Assembly: GCF_032854445.1 (NCBI RefSeq)
Contig: NC_088303.1
Span: 5,027,501-5,091,500 of the forward strand
Length of the DNA stretch: 64,000 nt
Direction of reading: 5' to 3'
Origin: Liolophura sinensis
Taxonomy: Eukaryota > Mollusca > Polyplacophora > Chitonida > Chitonidae
In this document: positions 1 through 12,400 of the stretch, in pieces
How the letters are laid out: the number at the start of each line of letters is the position of its first letter
Position numbering within the stretch: position 1 is the stretch's first letter
Made by a program: the position numbers and the translations under genes
Notes under the pieces: model-generated
The model's database searches: none
The model's input: the letters and a program-made list of their open reading frames with translations, nothing else
What the model was told of the DNA's origin: nothing

Positions 1-103
1 TGATTGGTGCTTATTAAATGCCATACTGAAGAATTTTTGCGACTTTTGGGTCTGTAATAGTAAGTTTGGTAGCAAGTATACTCAGATACTAGTGTAATTT
101 TAT

Positions 104-366
104 TTCAGATTTATCATTCCTAAGCTTATGTGGCATCATTGTTTTTGATTACACATGAAGGACGTGGATACAACATACCTGTCCCAGTGTTAAACTATAT
201 CATTCATAAGCGTGTGTGGCATCATTGTTTTTCATTGCATGTAAAGGAAATGCATGTTACATACCTGTCTCAGTGTTTAATTTATCAATTTATCATTTTT
301 AAGCTCATGTGGTAACACTGATTTTGATTACATGTGAAGGATGTGGATACAATATACCTGTCCCAG
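104..366 (+). repeat. Three copies of an intron end with its 3' splice site
   Basis: Copies end at 187, 273 and 366, each finishing with cctgtcccag or cctgtctcag; spacing 86 and 93 bp. Only the last borders a coding exon. Confidence 0.75.
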
Positions 367-413
367 GATTCTAAAGAGTTGTGTCTGAAGGACTTTGACC
401 ACTTAGAAGGGAG
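367..413 (+). CDS. CARMIL: CARMIL exon 1 of the window
   Basis: Encodes [15 protein letters not shown](R), aligning to the family segment just before the LRRs (vertebrate TRELNLQDFSHL). Acceptor ...cctgtcccag, donor gtaaga, ends in phase 2. The entering phase is taken as 0; the preceding exon is outside the window. Confidence 0.85.
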
Positions 414-3400
414 GTAAGAACTTTGGACCAAGATCATTGCATGCTACAGTACTTTGATTCGAGTATAATGTCTGTGGCATTACTCTAATTCTTCAACTTT
501 TTCACATGTTTGCAAGGTGTTTACTCAGGCATTTTTAAAGGCATTATTCTGTACAGACTGATAAAATTATTCTTTTTGTTAAGCTGTGAAATTGGCCAAT
601 CCAACTATTGTAGTTTGTCTCCAAAGTCGAGTTAAAATTGTGCTTAAATTGCTCTCAAAATTGCTCTTTTTATAAAGGTTGAGGAATTAGGGTATTTAGC
701 TTTGACCATGGCAAGTTTTTGTCAACTCAGTGTCTACTTGGCTGTGTGCGTAGCATAACTACAAGCTGACTTCTGTACCTGGGATGGGAGAGTGACTTCC
801 TCGAGAGGATGCTGGAGAAAACAGTGTGATCAGTAGTTGGTTCAGGGTTCAGTACATTGCCAGAGAGTTGGTGTTTTGTTCATGACAGCATAAAGTAGTA
901 TGAACAGGTTTAATCATTTCTGTACTGATGTTGTGTTCATGACAGCATAAAGTAGTATGAACAGGTTTAATCATTTCTGTGCTGGTGTTGTGTTCATGAC
1001 AGCATAAAGTAGTATGAACAGGTTTAATCATTTCTGTGCTGGTGTTGTGTTCATGACAGCATAAAGTAGTATGAACAGGTTTAATCATTTCTGTGCTGGT
1101 GTTGTGTTCATGACAGCATAAAGTAGTATGAACAGGTTTAATCATTTCTGTACTGATGTTGTGTTCATGACAGCATAAAGTAGTATGAACAGGATTAATC
1201 ATTTCTGTACTGATGTTGTGTTCATGACAGCATAAAGTAGTATGAACAGGTTTAATCATTTCTGTGCTGGTGTTGTGTTCATGACAGCATAAAGTAGTAT
1301 GAACAGGTTTAATCATTTCTGTACTGATGTTGTGTTCATGACAGCATAAAGTAGTATGAACAGGATTAATCATTTCTGTACTGATGTTGTGTTCATGACA
1401 GCATAAAGTAGTATGAACAGGTTTAATCATTTCTGTACTGATGTTGTGTTCATGACAGCCTAAAGTAGTAGGAACAGGTTTAATCATTTCTGTACTGGTG
1501 TTGTGTTCATGACAGCATAAAGCGTACTGATGTTGTGTTCATGACAGCATAAAGCGCAGTATCCCGCATGTGATACCTATAATAGAAATCCATTCTGAAC
1601 ATTTGTTTTCATGCTTATCACTACTGCTGCAAATTTACATGATCCATGCTGACTTCACAGTAATGTATACTATTACAAAAAAGTAGTGCCTGGCACAAGT
1701 TGTATAAATGTGACTGAATAAGGTATGTACAGTTTGACAATTCACAACATTTCTTGACAATCGTCATTAAAACACATAATTACCATGCAGGCGAGGTGCT
1801 TGACATATACACGAATCTGCTTCAGGTGCTTTTCAAAACAAGTATTCAAACATTATTTGTATTTGACTGATTAAAACAAGTCTAACTCTTGATGTTATAT
1901 TGTACATTCCCCTAATTGGTTGTCTTGGTGTTATATAGATAAACTGTTTTTATTGGGTAGCTGTGGCTCATTTTAATGTGTAGATTATTCCATATTAATG
2001 GCTCTTATGACTTTATACTAGTTGTTTTTGTCCTAATGTATTAGCTGTGTGTTGTGATCTTGTCACTGATGGATTAACTGTCCGCCTGGTCATGTTTCAG
2101 AGACCTTGTCCCTGTGATCTCTGCTCTAGAACACAATTCCTGGTTCACCAAACTAAACATCAACAATGTGAAGCTGGTAAGTCCATTGCCTTGTCTTGTG
2201 TCCAGTTGTTTCCTTATTGTGCTCAGGTGTAGAGCAACCTGTTAAGTGGATAAAACATATGTCACTGTGGTAAGCTATTCTCTGCCTCCTTCTAGAATTA
2301 GATGTTTGAATGTGGTTTTACATCTTGGTACATATTATGCCCTCTTCTTTTATAACTTGAAAAGAGCATACCACAGTTTGTCAGCACAACTGAAAAGGCA
2401 GATAAGTAATGCTGGTGATGCTTTAGCTGGAATTTCACCTTTTAAAATCATGTTAATATTTGTAGTGAATGCATTAGGGAAGAATTTTGGGTTATTTTTA
2501 TTTTTACAACAACAATTATTATCTCCCAGATGGTATTTTAGGCAAAACAAATCCTGAATTCCTCCACATCTATTTTTTTCTATGCTTACAACTGCAAGCT
2601 TGTTGAGTCATTAACTGGTAATCACGTTGATGTAAATTGCAAATGTCACAATAATGCTGTGTGTCATAATTATGTCTAAAACATGCTCAGATTACGACTT
2701 TAAATCCAACCCTCTTTTGGCTGTGACTTCAGCTCAGTTACATGGTAAAGACTGGGAGATTACTCCCGGCACCCAAAAACCTGACTGCCATTACATCAGT
2801 GGCAGAAATTCTGAGCACAGCTTTAAAAACCAATCAAATAAGTAAATAAAATCGGTGTGACAGCAGTGTGGCCAGTAGCTTTTTCTCCTTGTATGTACCA
2901 GCTTAATTTCCCATGCCTTACAATGCTAAGGCATAGGTAAAGTGAGTTATTCTCTCTTCTCATATACTTAACTATCTAACATACATGTACTTGTACATGA
3001 GTTCAACTTTATAAAAAATGTGTACACACAAGAATGTTAAAATAGATCAGAAATGGTAGATCAGAAGGTGGGTGAAAATAAGCAGATAATATGGTTGCAT
3101 GGAGGGAAAAACATCTGATTACAGGAGTGGACCTAAGCAGAACTCTCAGAATGGGGACAAATGACTTTGTTATGGATGAAATTCTTTGTAAAATACGGCA
3201 CATACTTACAAAATGGAAAACAGCCAACTACTGTCTTTCTTTTCGCTTCCTTCATTAGCAACTTTCTTTTCAAACTTCAGAGTATTACAAGTAGTTCTCA
3301 AACATTAATGAACTCTTTTGAACACGCATGTGTCAAGACAACTTTACATGAGAATTCCTGAACGACAGCAATACTAGTCAGTCAGTCAATCAATCAGTCT

Positions 3401-6400
3401 ACATTTAAATTACTTAACAGAGGCCTAGATCTTAAAGAAGAGCTATAATTACCCAGGCTTCATTCCCCTTCCCCATTTTCTCTGATTTATTTTAATGCCT
3501 GAATTGTGCATTCCTTTCATCTGTTTTGTTTACTTAAACAAAGGCAAGTGTCTAAACATTCTGTCTTGAGATGTTCTAATTTCTGTTCTGGAAAACCTTT
3601 AATGTGCAGTTTTTATGACCCAAAGGTTCCTCGCCATTGGCATGTGGTACGTATAAAGTTTGAATAACCAATGTTGTGTACGATTTCAGACATTGAGAAT
3701 GCAAAATATTTTCAGATGATCATGATGGTGAAGTAGATATTTCGTATTAATGATCATTTTGACTGAATATTCATGACATATCATCTTGTAGAATGTTTTA
3801 ATAGCATTTTAATACTGCACATAAAACATTATTGCTGTATGTTGAGAATACTTAATCTCCGGTGTAAATTTGTTCCCATTGTTTTAGGCATGCAAAAACA
3901 ATGTTCCAATAAAATCACATGTAAGTCCTTGGATTTTTGGACAGTCTTTGTAATATTTTGGCCTCCTCATATCAGCTTCTGTCCCAGATTTCAACCAACA
4001 TTAGGGCTTATTATCTTCACAATTTCATGGCATGTACTGTATTTCAGCTAAAGTTTGGTAAGCAAAAATTCACTTTCAAAAGCACACAATGGCATTTTAA
4101 TGCCAGCACTAAAGTTTTTCTGATAAGAAATTAATCAAACTTCACAAAAAAATCTTAATGTGGTCCTATAACGTGTATGAATTGATGAGAAACGAGGAAA
4201 ATGTGTCACTTGATAAATGCTAAACTTCGGTTGAAATACACATTGGCATTTTACACTGCATGATACTACACTCTCCGCAACACAATAGCGGCGGACAGAT
4301 TAGCCCCAGGTTCAAGGCTGAAGCCCTTTCTTGGGCAAATAAAATGGCAACATTTCAGAGAAACACTTTATTATTAATAATAATAGTTTCAGTTTCTGGA
4401 ATGTCACTGCAGACTAGAGATTACATGTGCAATGTAGAATTTCAGTTCAACTGAGTTACTTGTCATTTGAACTAAACATGCTATACCTTGACATTGTGAA
4501 GATTGAGATGCATGTATATCATAAGGAGCTTGCCCCTATACATGTATATGTAGACATATTCATCATCAGAATACTGACATTATCAGGGTGTCATCTTTCT
4601 GGCCTGACACCGTGATATGCCCCTGTACATGTAGACATATTCATCATCAGAATACTGACATTATCAGGGTGTCATCTTTCTGGCCCGACACCGTGATATG
4701 CCCCTGTACATGTAGACGTATTCATCATGAGAATCCTGACATTATCAGGGTGTCATCTTTCTGGCCCGACACGGTGATATGCCCCTGTACATGTAGACGT
4801 ATTCATCATGAGAATCCTGACATTATCAGGGTGTCATCTTTCTGGCCTGACACCATGATATGCCCCTGTACATGTACACATATTCATCATGAGAATCCTG
4901 ACATTATCAGGGTGTCATCTTTCTGGCCTGACACCGTGATATGCCCCTGTACATGTAGACGTATTCATCATGAGAATCCTGACATTATCAGGGTGTCATC
5001 TTTCTGGCCTGACACCGTGATATGCCCCTAAATATTAATTTTTTTCTGGCCTGTAATAAGAAAAAGGAATTTTTCCAAAACAGAGAATGTACATCAGGTA
5101 TATGTAGGACTATTGAAAGCATTACATCGTGTCAGTACCAATCTTTGTGGAAGAACTACAATATGATAACTCATGAGGTTCACCTCTCTTTTCCATTTGT
5201 GCAACGGAGACACTCTTTCTTAACAAGAAGTCACAACATGTACCTGGCGTGTAGATGCGTGCAGGATTAGTTCATGGGGACAGAATTGTTTAGCTTGTGA
5301 TGGGTTATCTGATGCGCAGAGTAACAGAGACACCCTTTTTTAACAGTAAGTCACAACTAAAGATTGTTGTTAAAATTCATAGTAAATAGGGATATAATAG
5401 CGAAGGATTATCTGAAGTACATTGTCAGAATTAATGTTGAACAAAGTACCGATATGTCACATAGATGACCATGGCCTTCCCGTTTCATTTGGTTTGCTTC
5501 CATCATTACAGCAACACTGTCACTACCTCGCTTCAAAAAACCCACACCAATGCATGTGACACAGACAGGGCTTAGGCTTTTACTCCTGCTCATTCCTTAT
5601 GGTCACGCTGCCTTGTGTCCATCTCCCCACTGACGGAATAGGATTAACCTGTGGAGATCTCATCTTAGCACAGCATACATGGATGTGTTTTCATCTGCAG
5701 CAAGTGTTAGTTTGATTTGTGACAGTGATAACCTTTTGGTAGCTCATCTTATCTTAACCAAGTACATGTATGTCTAATACAGTCACCTGCAGCAGTTAAC
5801 TGGTCTATAAACTGCGGAGCAAAAATGTAATGGCCAGGTCTCTGTTTGTGTTTGTTTGGTTTCTCTGCATTCATGTACGACACTTTCTTTTATTTTGGTT
5901 ATGAAATGCATGAATTATTTTGATTTTGGCCTTGTTAATTTTGCCTGAAAATACGATGTGACTGAAACTACCAGTGTGACATAATCAGTTGGTTAAGTGT
6001 CAGACCAGCCTTATTGTAGTGTTAAGCTTCATATACCTGTAGTGAAAGCTGTGTCCTTTCTGTTAAGATTTAAACTGAAACAAGCCTGTGCTTTTAACCA
6101 TTTTTCGTGTTCTAGGGAACAGTTTGACTCAGTTTATCAATCTTAATTTTTTCTTATGACGACAGTAATTTATATTTTGGTGGGTTCTGTCAGGGCTTCG
6201 CAGAAAATATTCTTTCTCAGCAGAGAAATGGACATGTGAAAAGGTTCTAGAACCAGGATACATGCAGCTTAGATGTAAGAAGGGTCTCCAATAACACAAA
6301 TAGCTTAAGTCCTTCACAGATAAATTACATTTCAAGGCAAAGCTGATAAATCACAGATACATTGTATATATACCTACCCACCTACCTTATAAAACACTTC

Positions 6401-9400
6401 TTTCATACATCACCCTCTTCATTAATACTTGTTGTGTGTGTAATGCTTCATGCTGCATAATGCATAATTGCCTTCTGTACAACAAAGCTTTAGTACCAAT
6501 ATTTACTCTCCTTGTTTATTTATGTTTTGTTTAAGTCTTTAAATGTTAAATGCTGTTTGTTTATTTAATTGGTGTTTTGTGCCATACTCAAGAATATTTC
6601 AATTATACAAAGGCAGCCAGCATTATGGTGAGATTGTCTATAATGATGCTCAGGTTGTGGGTGGAGGAAACAGTTGCCCATTGTCATGTACTTAAGAAAC
6701 CTCTTAAGATTTTAAATTTTTCATAGAGAGGAGAGGCCAAAATGTACACAGAGATGTAGGGCTTCGGCTAAGTTGTGCTCTTACTGGTGGTTGTTGATAT
6801 GCTTGAGCATGTCTTTACCACTAAGGTGACAAAATGGCTTTATGAGATTAAAGCTACTCCGATTATGACGACCCCCTACCCATCTCCACCCACCAAGACT
6901 CCTGGAGACTGGAGTCCTAATCTGTATAAGTTTTTATCAGTATATTCCTTTTGATTTAAATAGTGTCCATCTTCTGGAATTAAGCGCTCATCTGTAGTTA
7001 GTACAAATCTAGAGCAGCATATAGAATGATGACTTTCTTCATATTTCACTTAAAACAGAATTCGTCATGGATGCTTTAATTGACAACACGCTCCATTTGC
7101 CAAACACTTATGTTAGAGAAGGCCGTTCACTACCAGGATTGTAACCCCAATTTCGGGAATATGCACGAGTGTTCCCAGGCAGAACTTTCGAGAACCTGAA
7201 TCTGTAACAGGCCCTATATGTACATAAACATTATAAGCTGGTTGGCAATATACACATTATAAGCTGGTTGGCCATGTACACATTATAAGCTGGTTAGCCA
7301 TGTACACATTATAAGCTGGTTGGCAATATACACATTATAAGCTGGTTGGCCATATACACATTCTAAGCTGGTTGGCAATATACACATTATAAGCTGGTTG
7401 GCCATATACACATTATAAGCTGGTTGGCAATATACACATTATAAGCTGGTTGGCCATATACACATTATAAGAACTACATGTGATGTGATCTGCTTCCTCT
7501 CTGAAGGCTGTATGTATATGTATGTCCAGTGCTTTTATCTTGTTTTGAATATTGTTTCAGGTTCCAGAAGCTCATGGTGAAATTCTGAAGGTGATGAAAA
7601 AGAATGCTGTTCTATCAGAGTTACACATGACCAACACTGGTATTAAAGTGTAAGTGTGCTGAAACAAAGTGGGAGTTCATTCTTGTTTAGTTTGATCAGT
7701 CCTCTGTATGTCCATAAAGTGAAAGAAAAGTAGATACTAACCCATGTTGGCTTCTAATGAATGTTACTTTAAAACACACTATGCCATTGGTTGTGTCTCT
7801 CCTATGGACCAATGAGTGAGCGTCTAACAAATTGTGATTGTGTACAACAACGCAATGGGTGTTTTGACAGCTACTTCAGTGTAAGCTGTTTCTGACCGGC
7901 TACATAGGACGATTAAAACCGAAAACCATCCAAAACTAATCATGTTGCTTGATAAAGAATGAATAACTTGTCATCTGTTTTGTATTGAACTGCTCGAAAG
8001 GTGACAGATCACTTTGTGAGTTGCCCATCAAAGGTGCAAAAAGAAATGACACCTCTTTGAAAACTGCCCGTGGTAGGTGCGAAAGTAATCTTCTTACATA
8101 TTGATAACCCATCCCCAGTTGTTTTAACCTCTGATCCAGATCACGAGGATTAGCGACACCCCATGAAACAAAGAAGGATTAAAGGCACCCTTGATAATAC
8201 CTGTTTGACCTGAAATAGGAATTTCGGCCGTGTTGTAACAACTGAAGGAAAACTGAACAGTTTTAAGATTTTTTCAGCATTCACTTGATTAAAAACATGA
8301 AAACTAATTCCTGCAAACATATTTTTGGAGTTAATTCGCGAAAATAATCTGTATGACAGCGACCAGCATTATGGTGGAAAGAAACCGGGGCTGAGAAACC
8401 CACAACCACATGCAGGTTGCAAATCTGGCATATATTTTCCTCCAGTGACCTGTCACAAATGATAGGTGTATAATACTTCTGTGTGTAACACTGTGAGCAA
8501 ATGACAAATGGTTTGGTAATACCATGAGCGAATGACAGATGGTTTGGTGTGTAATACAGTGAGCCTATGACAAATGGTTTGGTGTTTAATACCATGAGCA
8601 AGTGACAAATGGTTTGGTGCGTAATACCATGAGCAAATGACAAATGGTTTGGTGTTTAATACCTTGAGCAAGTGACAAATGGTTTGGTGCGTAATACCAT
8701 GAGCAAATGACAAATGGTTTGGTTTGTAATACCGTGAGCAAGTGACAAATGGTTTGGTGTGTAACATCATGAGCAAATGACAAATGGTTTGTTGTGTAAT
8801 ACCGTGAGCCTATGACAAATGGTTTGGTGTGTAATACCATGAGCATATGACAAATGGTTTGGTGTGTAACACCGTGAACAAACGACAAATGGTTTAGTTG
8901 TGTAATACCGTGAGCAAATGACAAATGGTTTGGTGTGTAGACATTAAGCTATAACACTATGTACTGGTATTCATATTTTCAGAGATTTTGTACAGAAGCT
9001 CTCCACAGCCTTATTATCTAATGGAGGGAGTCAGCTGACCAAGTTAGACTTGTCCAACAATTTACTAGAGGACAGGGGTAAGAAAAACACAGGGCAACAA
9101 ATACAAATTAGTTATATTAGTGGAATCAGGAGCTGATTCCCAGCATTTTTAAACCTACCACAGGGGTTTTGTGGGGAAAAGTTTCAGATCCCAAATGATA
9201 CCATTTCATATGGTATTTGAGTGTCGGATTGATGTAATTATTCAGTCCTGAGGGCCCTGTTGAACTGGAAGCCTACCTCAGACTGATTTTAGTAAGTAGT
9301 ATTGTCATGCTTCAAAGACCTACATGTATCTGAGAAACTTTATGTGTGTGTTGGGCTTTGTTGTTGAACATTTTGATCCCACATCTCTTCCATAGCCCTG

Positions 9401-12400
9401 GACAGACAAAATGCAGACGCACACCTGGTTTTGGGCAGGGAATTTCTAGATTCCCCACAAAGCTGATCAGTAATTTGTCAAGTCAGCACCTCTGGTTTCC
9501 TCCATCTGTAAAACTAACTGTCTTCATGGAAGTGGAAAATTGTTACTGTAAAAAGAACTGAGCTAAACACATAAATTCTTCTACAGTAAATGAAAAGAAA
9601 TGGTATCCTATGTGTACCCCTACGAAAGTTAGCAGCTCTGGTTTCCTCCACCCATAAGACAGATGGTGTTTATAGAAGTGAAAAACTCTTACTGTTATTC
9701 CAAAGTGAGTTAAATAAATTCACCTACATGAACAGAAATTGTTAACCTACATGCACTTGGTGTGCTGGCCACTGGAAATATTTGGTGGATGTTTATTTGA
9801 TATTTCTATCATCAGGTCTGCTACACCTCACAGGAGCCTTGGTGAAACTGAGTAAAGGGCTAACCTATTTGAACCTAGCTAAGACGGGCTTGACAGGGAA
9901 GGGTATCGGAAAACTGGCAGAGGCACTCACTTCCAACAAGTCCATGCCAGGATCCCTCCAGACCCTCATCCTAGCTGACAACTCCATGAAAGGGGATGAC
10001 TCAGCTGTAAGTATTGTATAGGGGCTCTTGTGGGCTAGACTCGTACACAGCGTATCCTGAGTTGTATCCAGAAAATGCGTCATACCTAAAAAAGAGGTAA
10101 TGTTCGCATTACCTTGCTTGGAGCTCGTTGTAAGATGAACGGGCCAAGTTCTGGTTGGTCTGGTGTCTGGGTGAGATGTGATGTCTGATGTCTTTGGAAT
10201 GGGATACCGGTGAGGCAACACCATTAATCTGTTGGCACTGGGCCCTGGCCTGCTACAAGGAGATATAACTGAAATATTATTGAGAGGGACATTAAACCCC
10301 ACGTCAGTTTGCCATGTTTGTTTGTTTGTTTGGAGTGTGTCGTGGCTTGTCACATTATTGCTGTCATATAACATTGGTTTCTCTGTATACCACGCTGGTT
10401 TCATTGTTGACATAGACATATTTATGGTGCTGCCTCACTGTACTACCATTCTGAAGACACTGGATTTAACCAGTGGCTTGATTTCACAAAGCCATTTCTG
10501 ACTGAAGTCAGTGTTTGAAATATGAGTTTATGAGTTCATTTTTGGTCTAAAAGATTTTGGTCACTGCATAAAGTTTATTTTGATGATTGTTGTCAGAATT
10601 CCATCTTCCAAACTAAGCAGTGTAACGAGACTTCAGATTTTGACAGAAATGGTTTTGTTGAATGTCTACACAGGATACATAGATAATCAGAATTCAGATT
10701 GTTTCAAATCATTTAATAGTATTTATTATTTTGACATTTGCTTTCAATGAGTAAATATGCCAGGCACTTGTATGCTGCTGTTAAAAAGCCTGCTGTTCAG
10801 CACAGAACTGTTGTGATGAGATGATGTAGCCTGTATACTGTTGGTTTGTAGGCACAATCTCTATTCAACTTTCTGGCTCAGCCTAATACTATCAGCCACC
10901 TGGATTTGTCGAACACTGATGTCCCATTGGATGGGGTAAGTCACATGGATTCTGAGAAATGCTCTGCGTACTGCGTGTAAGCAAGAAACATTTTGTCAGG
11001 GTGTCAGCTTTAACTTAACAAACATAAAGGGTAAAAAAAAAATGTGTGGTTTCCAAAGATATAGTAGTCTAGCACAAGTCAGGTCATTTGGAGAGAAGTG
11101 AGAGTAGAAGGAAGTTGTCATGACAATATTAGAAGTAAGAAATGGAGTATTTTTGCCTTGAGAGGCTAGCTGGATAAAAAATATGTATATCACATATCCG
11201 TCAGTGATAGACACAAGACACACAAGATCGAAGGTATTCCCTTTTCTAATTCCCGCGCAGTAAGCTGGTCATCTACCTGCCCTGTCACAAACTGTCAGTG
11301 TTGTGATATGAAGTGTATCTCTCATTTGATTGCCCTTATTGGGTGTGGGTTTATATACTTGTCGTTCCTTATTTCACACAGCTAAATTTTCCCAAATTAA
11401 CTCCATATATCTAGGTTTATTAAGCCATCAAGATTTGATTGTTTCTGGTACTGAGTAGATCATAACCTTGACAGCCTAGGAGAAGAAATTTTGTCAGTAC
11501 TATGTTTTTGCATGTGACTGGCTGTAATGTGTGTACCTCCATGTCTGCTTGCAGTTATGTGGAGCTTTGCTGAGGGGTTGTTGTCAGAATATTGGTCATC
11601 TCAATTTGGCAAACAACACCTTCACACAGAAGAAAACTAAAGAAACCATCATTCCATCATCTTGGAAGAAGTTCTTTGCTAGTGCCTACTCTCTTCAGTG
11701 GTTGAATTTATCTGGGAATAAATTACCACCAGAAGTTATCAAGTAAGTGATGGGAGGTGTGAATCTAATTTTGTGCAGGTATTGTTTTCTTTTATTACAG
11801 TTCTTGCGTCTTTGAATCTATCGCTTGCTCTTTTGACTAGCTTCATGTATAAACCATAAACCTGAACTTTTCATATGAAGTGAAAAATTGTTGGAGTATG
11901 GTGTTGGAAATGTAGCAAATTAAATAAAATAAATTACCACGGTTTCTCTCCTTGACCAAATTTCACGCTCAGTGGCTGGCCCATAGAATCAGTGGATCCA
12001 ACATACCCTATGTCCCTCAACCCATCTTCGTGACTACCTTTCTTGTCATTCCATTCACGGTGAAAGCAATTATGACATCACAGAAAGATGGAGCATTTGT
12101 AACTAAGCTGTGGAACATCCAGTTGAAATGTTTTCAGTGATATTGATTATGATTAGTTTAAGGCGTCTTTGATTATGCTTATGACAGTTCCAAACAGTCT
12201 ATAGACGCATTGTAAAACTGTATTTTTCCTAAAATTCACTGAAGTAAGTGTGTCAAATGCGTCTTTGATTATGCTTATGACAGTTCCAGAAAGTCTGTAG
12301 ATGCATTGTAAAACTGTATTTTTCCTAAAATTCACTGAAGTAAGTGTGTCAAATGCATTTTTGATTATGCTTATGACAGTTCCAAACAGTCTATAGATGC

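Larger units (their letters stand above)
414..2100 (+). other. CARMIL intron 1
   Basis: Holds a dispersed-repeat copy (512-702) and the 57-bp array (850-1550). The rest is AT-rich with no recognised gene. Confidence 0.7.
2177..7560 (+). other. CARMIL intron 2 (5.4 kb)
   Basis: No exon needed or seen between exons 2 and 3. Contains the 81-bp array (4535-5032), a SINE-like fragment (6550-6740) and a 26-bp array (7228-7471). Confidence 0.7.

Noticed and set aside
850-1550. CRISPR-like array
   Set aside because: Units are contiguous with no unique spacers, and this is an animal genome.
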